A DNA stretch of 64,000 nucleotides from Hallella multisaccharivorax DSM 17128 (GTDB taxonomy: Bacteria; Bacteroidota; Bacteroidia; Bacteroidales; Bacteroidaceae), in contig NZ_GL945017.1 of the NCBI RefSeq assembly GCF_000218235.1, forward strand, positions 68,111-132,110, given 5' to 3'. The translations under genes and the position numbers were made by a program. The notes below the pieces were generated by a model that worked only from the letters and a program-made list of their open reading frames with translations, did no database searches and was not told the DNA's origin. Shown here one piece after another: positions 10,676-17,735 of this stretch. How positions within the stretch are numbered: position 1 is the stretch's first letter; every line of letters begins with the position of its first letter.

Positions 10676-10734
10676 GACCACGCCCTGGTCAGGGTATGAC
10701 CACGCCTTGGTCATACCCTGACCAGGGCGTGGTC
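10676..10734. repeat. 59-bp perfect palindrome made of three hairpins (REP-like)
   Basis: Two 27-base arms (10676-10702 and 10708-10734) are exact reverse complements around CGCCT. Inside, three 17-base hairpins TGACCA-N5-TGGTCA follow one another, separated by GGGTA and TACCC. It lies between two plus-strand genes and lacks a T-run, so it is not a classic terminator. The design resembles REP or BIME elements. A decayed Y1-transposase-like gene is near 20385. Confidence 0.85.
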
Positions 10735-10825
10735 ATTGCAATTAGACAGCCTTTTCGGATGGAGTGCAATATCCAAAGGCTCATCCGTATCAGACATACA
10801 CATTATAAGATAAACGACTCTTAAC

Positions 10826-11404
10826 ATGGATAAAGCAAAGTGTTCCTGGTGTCAGGATGGTGGGCCGATAGAGAAATACCATGACGAAGAATGGGGTAGG
10901 CCTTGCCATGACGACAGGCTGCTCTATGAGTATCTGATGCTTGAAGCGATGTCGGCAGGACTGAGCTGGAGCCTGATGATCAAGAAACGGGACATCTTTC
11001 ATGCTTGCTTCGCTGACTTTGATGAGCAGAAAGTGGCAACATTCGGTGAAGCAGATTATGATCGCATCATTGCTTATCCAGGCATGATCAGATCCCGTAG
11101 AAAGATAGAGGCGATGACCGGCAATGCCCGCTGTTTCATCCAGATTCAGAAGGAATATGGTTCCTTCGACCGTTACCTCTGGCACTTTACCAATGGGCAG
11201 ACCATCATCTACCGTTGCCATCTCGAAGGGGAAAGGCTGACCAGGAGTGAACTGTCTGACGAGATCGCCAAGGACTTGAAGAAGCGTGGGTTCAAGTTCT
11301 TAGGGTCCATCCTCGTCTACTCGTTCCTGCAGGCTGTCGGTATCATCAATGATCATGAGCCCCATTGCCGGTTGTTTGATGAGATCGGCGGTACCATCCG
11401 ATAG
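10826..11404 (+). CDS. tag: DNA-3-methyladenine glycosylase I
   Basis: This base-excision enzyme removes 3-methyladenine from alkylated DNA. The family hallmarks are clear: Cys6 and His19 (in KYHDEEWG) plus the C-terminal NDHEPHC supply the zinc ligands, and LEAMSAGLSW is the active-site helix with its Glu and Trp. The motif FKFLGSILVYSFLQAVGIIN precedes the last ligands. At 192 residues its length is normal. It appears monocistronic, with a strong terminator hairpin downstream at 11509-11554. Confidence 0.95.
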   Translation: MDKAKCSWCQDGGPIEKYHDEEWGRPCHDDRLLYEYLMLEAMSAGLSWSLMIKKRDIFHACFADFDEQKVATFGEADYDRIIAYPGMIRSRRKIEAMTGNARCFIQIQKEYGSFDRYLWHFTNGQTIIYRCHLEGERLTRSELSDEIAKDLKKRGFKFLGSILVYSFLQAVGIINDHEPHCRLFDEIGGTIR

Positions 11405-11508
11405 CTTTGACCCGCCTGTCCGCTGCCTTTGCCCCTGTAAAACAATAAGGATGTGTCAAAATGCAAATACCGTTTTGATAATCTTACAGTTTGGAATAAT
11501 CCAATAAG

Positions 11509-11554
11509 AAAAGACCATTTCGAGACTCGTTTTCGAGTAAAGAAATGGTCTTTT
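11509..11554. terminator. Bidirectional intrinsic terminator
   Basis: A perfect 13-bp stem (AAAAGACCATTTC at 11509-11521 and GAAATGGTCTTTT at 11542-11554) encloses a second small hairpin, ACTCG-TTTT-CGAGT. T-rich flanks exist on both strands, so it can end tag (plus) and the small gene at 11608 (minus). Confidence 0.85.
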
Positions 11555-11607
11555 CCTTGCTTTTAAGGGGATCTTACTTATAAGCTTGAGGGTTGTCAAG
11601 TTATTAA

Positions 11608-11889
11608 TTAGATGGAATCTTCCTCCCAAATGTCACTACCCACCGGCTGCCATCGTTTGCCGCCGGCTACACCGGGACCGCCTGACTGGATGCCACCTGA
11701 CTGATGGTTCGGGGAAGTGGAGCTTCCAATGTCATACGAGGCCTTTGAGGCCGCACAGATTATGGGTACTGAATTCATGTGCATCACGTCTATCTCCGGT
11801 TTGATGTATATGTATATCTTGTGTGGTGCGCATGCTGCAGCATGGGTCATGGAGCCTGCTGTCTCCATCCTTCTATTGGTCTGTTTCAT
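11608..11889 (-). CDS. Small Gly/Ser-rich protein downstream of BspA-like gene
   Basis: The 93-residue frame contains YIKPEIDVMHMN, then CAASKASYDIGSS, a Gly/Ser/Pro-rich middle (GGIQSGGPGVAGGKRW) and an acidic end DIWEEDSI. I recognise this plan (a short PxIDV-type start, an Ala-Ser site, a Gly-rich tract, an acidic Trp-containing end) from many small unassigned Prevotella proteins that follow surface-protein genes. The function is unknown. The true start may be inside the frame, since the first 28 residues do not look family-like. It begins 58 bases after the BspA-like stop, so it is probably cotranscribed. Confidence 0.55.
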   Translation of the reverse strand: MKQTNRRMETAGSMTHAAACAPHKIYIYIKPEIDVMHMNSVPIICAASKASYDIGSSTSPNHQSGGIQSGGPGVAGGKRWQPVGSDIWEEDSI

Positions 11890-11947
11890 AAATTCTATTC
11901 TTCTTGTTGATGTATGGTCCCTGCATGGGGTGCAGGAGCCGTTGTGT

Positions 11948-13951
11948 TTATCTCACCATTTGTTTCTTCCCGTTCACGATATAGATACCCTTGGGCAGCC
12001 CTTCGAGTGAGGTGCTGCCGGTGCGCACCAGCTGTCCGTTGATGCTGAAGACCTTACCGTTGGTGGCGTGCATGGTGTTGCCGGCTGTGGACGGGACAGC
12101 TATGGCGGTGGTTGTATGGTCAATGGCTTCGGTGAAGTATTGGGTCCCGGCCTTGGCGCGTGCGCCGTCGTCGGCAGAGGTCAGCACACAGGCGAAGTAG
12201 GGTGTCCATGTGCCGCCTGTAGCGTCTGTCCACTTGTAGAAAGCGTTGGACCATTCAGTTTCGTCATCGCCGGAGTAATAGTAGTAGCTGTATTGCTGGA
12301 GCCTCTTGTCCTTAGCATAGTTGCCTATGAAGGTATAGGTAATGCCGTCACAGGTCTGAGTGACTTTCTGGCTCTGCAGATTCGTATCGTTCTCCGGCTT
12401 CTTCTCAATGCCCACGATGGTGTTTTTGATACCCGTTTTGTTTCCGGCGTGTATGGCAGGATGGATCATGTAGGGATGATGAGCCTTGGTCTCTGTTACA
12501 GGAGTGTTGAAATGCAGGGTGATGTACTTCTCATTGTCCTTCTTCTCTGAGGTCACGCCACTGAACTCCACCACCTCTACGGTGGCACCGTAGGCACTCT
12601 TCAGCTGCTCCTCAGTCATGTCAAAGGGCAGGCACATGGTGTACCACTTGTCGCGTATGCGGGTCTCGTCGGTATGGATCTGGTTGTCAAGCGTTGAGTC
12701 TGCCATCATGAAGTTTTTCCAGCCGGCATAGTCGCCCTGTGTCCCCTCGAAATAGCTGGAGTGCCTGACGGGCAGCTTGTTGCCTTTGTCGTCAAATACC
12801 CAGTGGTTGAGCTCGCGGTGACTGCTGTATTCCGACGAGTTATAGCGGTCTGTACCGATCACCTTTGTGTATTCGTTGGCGTAATTGTCGTAGGCGGCCT
12901 TCTTGAAGTGCAGCTGTGTGACCACTTTCATGTTTTTGTCCTCCGGCTTGTAGATGTTCTTGGTTACTCCTGTCTGCCCGTCTGTGTAAGAGGATACGGT
13001 GTACCTATATGTGTTATTGTCGGTAAAGGCACCCTCGGCGCATTTTGTTGCCGTTCCGAGCACATAGACATCGCTCAGGTTATAGTTGTTCTCAAACGCA
13101 GTAGTCTCTATCTGTTCCACTCCTTCCGGGATGGTGATGCTCTTGAGTTCCGAGCAGCCGGCAAATGCCTTTTGGCGGATATATTTCAGTGAGTTGGGCA
13201 GGCGGATGGAGGTAACGCCGGAGTTGAGGAAAGCCCCGTTGCCAATCTCTGTGACACCTTCGGGCAGCACAATGCTGGCCAAAGCTTTGCAGCCGTCGAA
13301 GGCTTGATTGCCGATGACGATGTTGGTTGAGCCATAACGGAAATCGACGGTAGTCAGGTTGGTGTCACCCTGAAAGCAGAGGTCTTTGATGCTGATGTTG
13401 TTGCGTGCACCGATCGTTATCTTCTTCAGTGACGTTGTGTGGAACGCCTGTTGGTCCATGGTGAGGCTGATGCCGGCACTATCCGGAATCACCACCTCCT
13501 CTATCTGGCACTTACTGCTACTGGAAAACGTGGTGGGGATGTAGGTGGTCGAAGCCGGATAGGTCACTTTCTTCATGGAAGTGATCCATGCCAGCCCATC
13601 CAGATTGTTGTCTGAGTTGAGAGTGGCATTAGATAAATCCAGTTCAGTCAATGAGAAATGCTGGTTTCTGCCGTAGTCTTCACCGTAAAGCCTGTATAGG
13701 TCTTGCTGGGTCATCTTTACTCCGGAAGCGGTGACTACCTTTATTTTTGCTGCTGTAAGTGCACCGGAGTTGGTCAGGTAGTCGGAAGCTTTAGCAGTGC
13801 CATAGCTTCCCGTGAACTCGGCATCGAGGTCGCCCGCCGCCTTGAGGGTCAGGGTGACGGTACCGTCACCGGCCTTGCTGACAGTGAGCTTGGCTCGTGT
13901 AGTCTGTGCGATAAGGATGCACAGAAGTGTGAGTAGAATGCTCTTCTTCAT
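11948..13951 (-). CDS. BspA-like leucine-rich-repeat surface protein
   Basis: This 667-residue protein has a signal peptide (MKKSILLTLLCILIAQTTRA). From about residue 130 to 300 it carries LRR_5 (BspA-type) repeats such as AFDGCKALASIVLPEGVTEI, AFAGCSELKSITIPEGVEQI and AFENNYNLSDVYV. A beta-rich region of about 250 residues follows. The C-terminus, FSINGQLVRTGSTSLEGLPK then GIYIVNGKK, resembles the short tails that direct substrates to type IX secretion. BspA proteins of Bacteroidetes act in adhesion. It is divergent from an AraC regulator, which may control it. Confidence 0.88.
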   Translation of the reverse strand: MKKSILLTLLCILIAQTTRAKLTVSKAGDGTVTLTLKAAGDLDAEFTGSYGTAKASDYLTNSGALTAAKIKVVTASGVKMTQQDLYRLYGEDYGRNQHFSLTELDLSNATLNSDNNLDGLAWITSMKKVTYPASTTYIPTTFSSSSKCQIEEVVIPDSAGISLTMDQQAFHTTSLKKITIGARNNISIKDLCFQGDTNLTTVDFRYGSTNIVIGNQAFDGCKALASIVLPEGVTEIGNGAFLNSGVTSIRLPNSLKYIRQKAFAGCSELKSITIPEGVEQIETTAFENNYNLSDVYVLGTATKCAEGAFTDNNTYRYTVSSYTDGQTGVTKNIYKPEDKNMKVVTQLHFKKAAYDNYANEYTKVIGTDRYNSSEYSSHRELNHWVFDDKGNKLPVRHSSYFEGTQGDYAGWKNFMMADSTLDNQIHTDETRIRDKWYTMCLPFDMTEEQLKSAYGATVEVVEFSGVTSEKKDNEKYITLHFNTPVTETKAHHPYMIHPAIHAGNKTGIKNTIVGIEKKPENDTNLQSQKVTQTCDGITYTFIGNYAKDKRLQQYSYYYYSGDDETEWSNAFYKWTDATGGTWTPYFACVLTSADDGARAKAGTQYFTEAIDHTTTAIAVPSTAGNTMHATNGKVFSINGQLVRTGSTSLEGLPKGIYIVNGKKQMVR

Positions 13952-14104
13952 TATATTATTGCTTTGTTGTGGTTAATCTTGATATTTATCGCAACGCCGC
14001 TGTTGTGCTACTTGTGTCTGCAAGTGTGCATGGCAGGTGCGGGCTGAGTTGGGGCGTTGCAGGGTATTACGGCTGTCTTTTGCACCAGCACGCTGTTTTT
14101 GGGT

Positions 14105-14113
14105 GCAAAGTTA
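14105..14113 (-). promoter_or_regulatory. Promoter (-7 element) for BspA-like gene
   Basis: The minus strand reads TAACTTTGC, an exact TAnnTTTGC match. It would give a leader of about 147 bases before the start at 13951. It lies in the divergent region shared with the AraC gene, about 100 bases from that gene's promoter. Confidence 0.65.
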
Positions 14114-14210
14114 TAAAGACGCAGGGAATAGTCAGTTTCATATTTCTTTGAAATAATTTCCATTTTGCAAAAAATACGGTGAAACGTATGGCGTTGTATT
14201 TCTTTTTCCT

Positions 14211-14218
14211 TACTTTTG
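14211..14218 (+). promoter_or_regulatory. Promoter (-7 element) for AraC gene
   Basis: TACTTTTG matches TAnnTTTG. It lies inside the longest reading frame that begins at 14179, which makes the ATG at 14239 the likelier start codon. No good -33 element is seen. Confidence 0.55.
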
Positions 14219-14238
14219 TTTCCGAAAAACTCAGAAGC

Positions 14239-15162
14239 ATGAAAAGTACTGTGAATGAAAAGATAGCAGTGGTGCCTTTTAGTGTTTTCGGGGATCTGGT
14301 TCTCGACGGCGGGTCCGGCCATGTGAAGACTCTTGTGCGTGACTCCTATGCCGTGGGGCTTGGCATGTCGCGTTTTCTGCGTTCGTCGTTTAAGGATGCG
14401 GGCCACGTGCGGGTAGACTGCATGCGGTGGGGTGTGGTGACCGCGGGGGCCACTGAACTGGTGGTGGACGGAGTGCCCTACCATTGTCAGAAAGGCGATC
14501 TGATGTATATCAATTGGGGGGCGGTAATGTCACCGTACGTGCTTGATACGGTGTCAGTTTATAATGGTCTGGCCATGCGTGAGGACTATTTGTACAGCAT
14601 CTTCCACGGGCATGTGCCGCTGCTCTTCTCCGATCCAAGCCGCTGCTTCTGCATCCATTTGCAGAACGACGAGCGGGAGATGATAAACCGCTATTTGTAC
14701 ATGCTGGTCAGGGTGATTGAGGCGGCAGACAGTGACGGGGCGACGGCACCGTTCATGGCATCTCTGATGAAGTTTGTGGAACAGTGCTACAACCGGCATG
14801 CCGGGCAGCGGGACAGCCTGCCCGCACGCGATGGGAACGGGCTGATGCGACGCTTCCTGACATTGGTCGAAGACAACGTGCAGCACGAGCATCAGTTGGC
14901 TTTCTATGCCTCGGAGCTGTGCACTACGCCGTCTTATCTGGGCACACAGGTAGTACAGCTCACCGGTCAGACCCCTAAGGAATGGATAGACCGCGTGTTG
15001 CTGCTCAGGTCCAAGGTGGCGCTGCGGTGCGGCACACAGCCGGTGAAGCAGTTGGCGTCGGACTTAGGCTTCGTGTCGTCGAGTGCCTTCTGCAAGTTCT
15101 TCAAGCGTCTGGAGGGTATGTCTCCGCAGGCATTCCGTGACGGCGGGGACAGACTGGAGTAG
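14239..15162 (+). CDS. AraC-family transcriptional regulator
   Basis: This 307-residue protein has an N-terminal cupin-like sensing part (about residues 20-150; VTAGATELVVDGVPYHCQKG is typical) and a C-terminal double helix-turn-helix domain (about 205-300). The latter shows LAFYASELCTTPSYLGTQVV, then TPKEWIDRVLLLRSK and LASDLGFVSSSAFCKFFKRL, the AraC signature. A start at 14239 (MKSTVNEK) is preferred over 14179 because a promoter element lies between them. It is divergent from the BspA-like gene, a natural candidate target. The effector is unknown. Confidence 0.88.
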   Translation: MKSTVNEKIAVVPFSVFGDLVLDGGSGHVKTLVRDSYAVGLGMSRFLRSSFKDAGHVRVDCMRWGVVTAGATELVVDGVPYHCQKGDLMYINWGAVMSPYVLDTVSVYNGLAMREDYLYSIFHGHVPLLFSDPSRCFCIHLQNDEREMINRYLYMLVRVIEAADSDGATAPFMASLMKFVEQCYNRHAGQRDSLPARDGNGLMRRFLTLVEDNVQHEHQLAFYASELCTTPSYLGTQVVQLTGQTPKEWIDRVLLLRSKVALRCGTQPVKQLASDLGFVSSSAFCKFFKRLEGMSPQAFRDGGDRLE

Positions 15163-15175
15163 CCCGTGAGCCTTT

Positions 15176-15184
15176 TATCTTTGC
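15176..15184 (+). promoter_or_regulatory. Promoter (-7 element)
   Basis: TATCTTTGC lies 24 bases before the ATG at 15208 and 14 bases after the AraC stop codon. It argues against the upstream in-frame start at 15166. Confidence 0.65.
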
Positions 15185-15207
15185 AAAAAACAGAAATACG
15201 AAAATAT

Positions 15208-15879
15208 ATGAAAAGATCAGTTTCTTTTAGAGAGAGGATGTTGCTGTGTGCCGTGATGGTGTTTGTCTTTTCCTTTTCCGCATCTGCCAAAGGAGGATTT
15301 GTACAGCGGGGAATGACAAAAGATCAAGTCACCAGCATTCTTGGAAAACCGGATGCCATGAGTTTTAATGAGTCTGGTGAAGTATGGACATACAAGAAAG
15401 TACCTCTGATCGGAGTGAGTGAAAACAAGTTGATTTACGTGAACTTTGGTAAGGACAATTCTGTGACATCTTATCATGAATATTTATTTGATTATGATCA
15501 GAATGGACGTCCTGTCATGACCACGCCTCAGCTCATGCTTCCGGGCTACCAAGGGTCGTATGGCAATTATCCGCAGCCTTATGAGCTAAGCGAAGGAGAT
15601 TTCTCATTGTTGTATGGCAAGGTGAAAAAAGCCAGCTTCACTGACAATAAATGCGATTTGTTACAGATGGCTTGCTTGGGTTGTTGGTTCACGTGCCGTC
15701 AGGCGGCCAGGCTCCTGATACTCTTCAGCTTTGATGACGACAAGTTGCGTGCATTACACGTGATGGCACCCCGTCTTGTAGACCTCGGATATGCCAATGA
15801 AATATACGATGTCTTCACTTTCAGCAGTAATCGTGAGAAAGCTTCTGAGATAATAGCCGGTGCTCAAAGCATGAACTGA
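15208..15879 (+). CDS. Exported protein with BamE-like segment and DUF4476-like domain
   Basis: This 223-residue protein begins with a signal peptide (LLCAVMVFVFSFSASA). Residues 35-80 contain RGMTKDQVTSILGKPDAM and GEVWTYKKV, the pattern of the SmpA/OmlA (BamE-like) fold. Residues 125-215 (DFSLLYGKVKKASFTDNKCD, then LFSFDDDKLRALHVMAPRLV and IYDVFTFSSNREKASEI) match the plan of DUF4476, a Bacteroidetes domain of unknown role. The combination points to a periplasmic or envelope protein. I know no function for it. It has its own promoter at 15176-15184. Confidence 0.72.
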   Translation: MKRSVSFRERMLLCAVMVFVFSFSASAKGGFVQRGMTKDQVTSILGKPDAMSFNESGEVWTYKKVPLIGVSENKLIYVNFGKDNSVTSYHEYLFDYDQNGRPVMTTPQLMLPGYQGSYGNYPQPYELSEGDFSLLYGKVKKASFTDNKCDLLQMACLGCWFTCRQAARLLILFSFDDDKLRALHVMAPRLVDLGYANEIYDVFTFSSNREKASEIIAGAQSMN

Positions 15880-16431
15880 TCATACACATTAATAAAAATG
15901 CGGATGAAAGAGCACAGATTTATTATCATGCTGCCATCTTTTTGGGCACCCGTATTTTGTTGAGATCATCCACGATAAACCTGCACCATGAAATAGCTAT
16001 GCGACATTTACACAACAAAAAATCTCTTCAGATTATAATTCTCTCATTATGTTTTGGTGGAAAGCCTTCTAATATGTATCTTTGCAAGTGAATAGTGGAT
16101 TCAACAAAGGGAAATTATCTTCTCTGTGTAAGAGAAGTGGGAAAGGGCCGGATCTCTAAAAGCTTCGCCCATAAGATGTGCACGTTGGAGATTCGGATAC
16201 CGACTGGAGCCATGTCTACGTTCACAACAGGCAAGTGGAGAAGATCCTAAGAGACTTGTCCAATGTCTTCAAGCAGTCTTCCCCCGGCGAGCACCTTGCC
16301 TCCTTCGTCCATAAAAGCTATCGAATCGCCAATACAGGTGACATCAACAACGGTCCGGTAAATAAATTCCAGCCAACCATTCCCGGACGGGTGTTTCTAC
16401 AGAGTCATTGTTGAGACGTTAATAATTGATT
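15880..16431 (+). promoter_or_regulatory. Long leader with promoter upstream of fcl
   Basis: A strong promoter is visible: TTTG (16053-16056), a 20-base spacer, then TATCTTTGC (16077-16085). Transcription would start near 16092, leaving a leader of roughly 340 bases before the ATG at 16432. A 78-codon frame (16178-16414) lies in it but is not convincing as a gene; it might be the remnant of one. Bases 15880-16050 show nothing I can name. Confidence 0.6.
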
Positions 16432-17643
16432 ATGGTTTTAGATAAAAACAGTAAAATCTTTGTGGCGGGGCATCATGGACTTGTGGGCTCTGCCATCTGG
16501 AACAACCTCAAGATGAGGGGGTATGACAATTTAGTAGGGCGCACGCATAAGGAGCTGGACCTGACTGACCAGCTCGCCGTAAAGAAGTTCTTTGATGAGG
16601 AGTATCCGGACGCCGTGGTATTGGCTGCTGCCTTCGTGGGTGGCATCATGGCCAACTCGCTTTACCGCGCCGACTTCATCATGCAGAACATGAAAATGCA
16701 GTGCAATGTCATTGAGCAGGCTTACAAGCACCATGTGAAGAAGTTGCTCTTCCTCGGTTCGACGTGCATCTATCCGAAAGATGCGCCGCAGCCCATGAAG
16801 GAGGACGCGCTGCTTACCTCGCCCTTAGAGTATACCAATGAGGAGTATGCCATCGCCAAGATTGCAGGACTGAAGATGTGCGAGAGCTACAATTTGCAGT
16901 ACGGCACGAACTATATCGCCGTGATGCCGACCAATCTCTATGGACCTAACGACAACTTCCATTTGGAGAATTCACACGTCATGCCTGCCATGATGCGTAA
17001 GATCTACCTGGCCAAACTCATCCACGACGGCGACTGGGACGCCATCTGCGTGGATATGAACAAGCGCCCCATCAATCCGCCGTCGAAGCTCGCTGCGCTT
17101 ATCGGTGAGAAGAACGTGGACGGCAGCGAGTGCAGGGAGCGTATTCTCAAGGCCCTTGACTTCTATGGCATCGACAACAACCGAGTGACGCTGTGGGGTG
17201 ACGGCAGCCCCCTGCGCGAGTTCCTATGGTCAGAGGACATGGCTGACGCCTCGGTACACGTGCTGCTCAATGTCGACTTTAAGGACATCATCGGCATCGA
17301 GAAATACTCTTCCGTGTTCTATGGCACGAAGACTGACGGCGAGGTGAACCGCAACAACTCTGAGGGCCGTGGTGGAGCCATCCCCGCATTAGGTGAGATT
17401 CGCAACTGTCACATCAATGTAGGCACAGGCAAAGAGCTTACCATCAAAGCTTTGGCCGAACTGGTGAAGCAGACCATAGGCTTTGAGGGCGAGATTGTCT
17501 GGGATAAGACTAAGCCCAATGGTACGCCCCGCAAGCTCATTGATGTCACCAAGCTGCACTCTCTCGGCTGGACTCACAAGGTGGAGATCGAGGATGGCGT
17601 GCGTAAGCTCTACGAGTGGTATCAAGAGAGTTTACAGGCTTGA
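16432..17643 (+). CDS. fcl: GDP-L-fucose synthase
   Basis: This NADP-dependent epimerase/reductase turns GDP-4-keto-6-deoxy-mannose into GDP-L-fucose, used to fucosylate surface glycans. The Rossmann loop [18 protein letters not shown] opens the protein. STCIYP supplies the Ser, YAIAK the catalytic Tyr and Lys, and [13 protein letters not shown] follows. At 403 residues it exceeds the E. coli enzyme (321) by an insertion at about residues 200-245. The ATG at 16432 is preferred over an upstream TTG. No gmd or glycosyltransferase neighbour is seen, so it stands alone behind a long leader. Confidence 0.95.
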   Translation: MVLDKNSKIFVAGHHGLVGSAIWNNLKMRGYDNLVGRTHKELDLTDQLAVKKFFDEEYPDAVVLAAAFVGGIMANSLYRADFIMQNMKMQCNVIEQAYKHHVKKLLFLGSTCIYPKDAPQPMKEDALLTSPLEYTNEEYAIAKIAGLKMCESYNLQYGTNYIAVMPTNLYGPNDNFHLENSHVMPAMMRKIYLAKLIHDGDWDAICVDMNKRPINPPSKLAALIGEKNVDGSECRERILKALDFYGIDNNRVTLWGDGSPLREFLWSEDMADASVHVLLNVDFKDIIGIEKYSSVFYGTKTDGEVNRNNSEGRGGAIPALGEIRNCHINVGTGKELTIKALAELVKQTIGFEGEIVWDKTKPNGTPRKLIDVTKLHSLGWTHKVEIEDGVRKLYEWYQESLQA

Positions 17644-17735
17644 TATTGGCCTGAATGTGAAAAGTTGCGGTGTGGCAATTTCTTTTTTATCTAAATGACA
17701 TAAAGTTTGAAAGATTTTATGTATCAACAATCATT

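Noticed and set aside
16178..16414. 78-codon frame in the fcl leader
   Set aside because: It shows no convincing family match and no start signal; described only as part of the leader.
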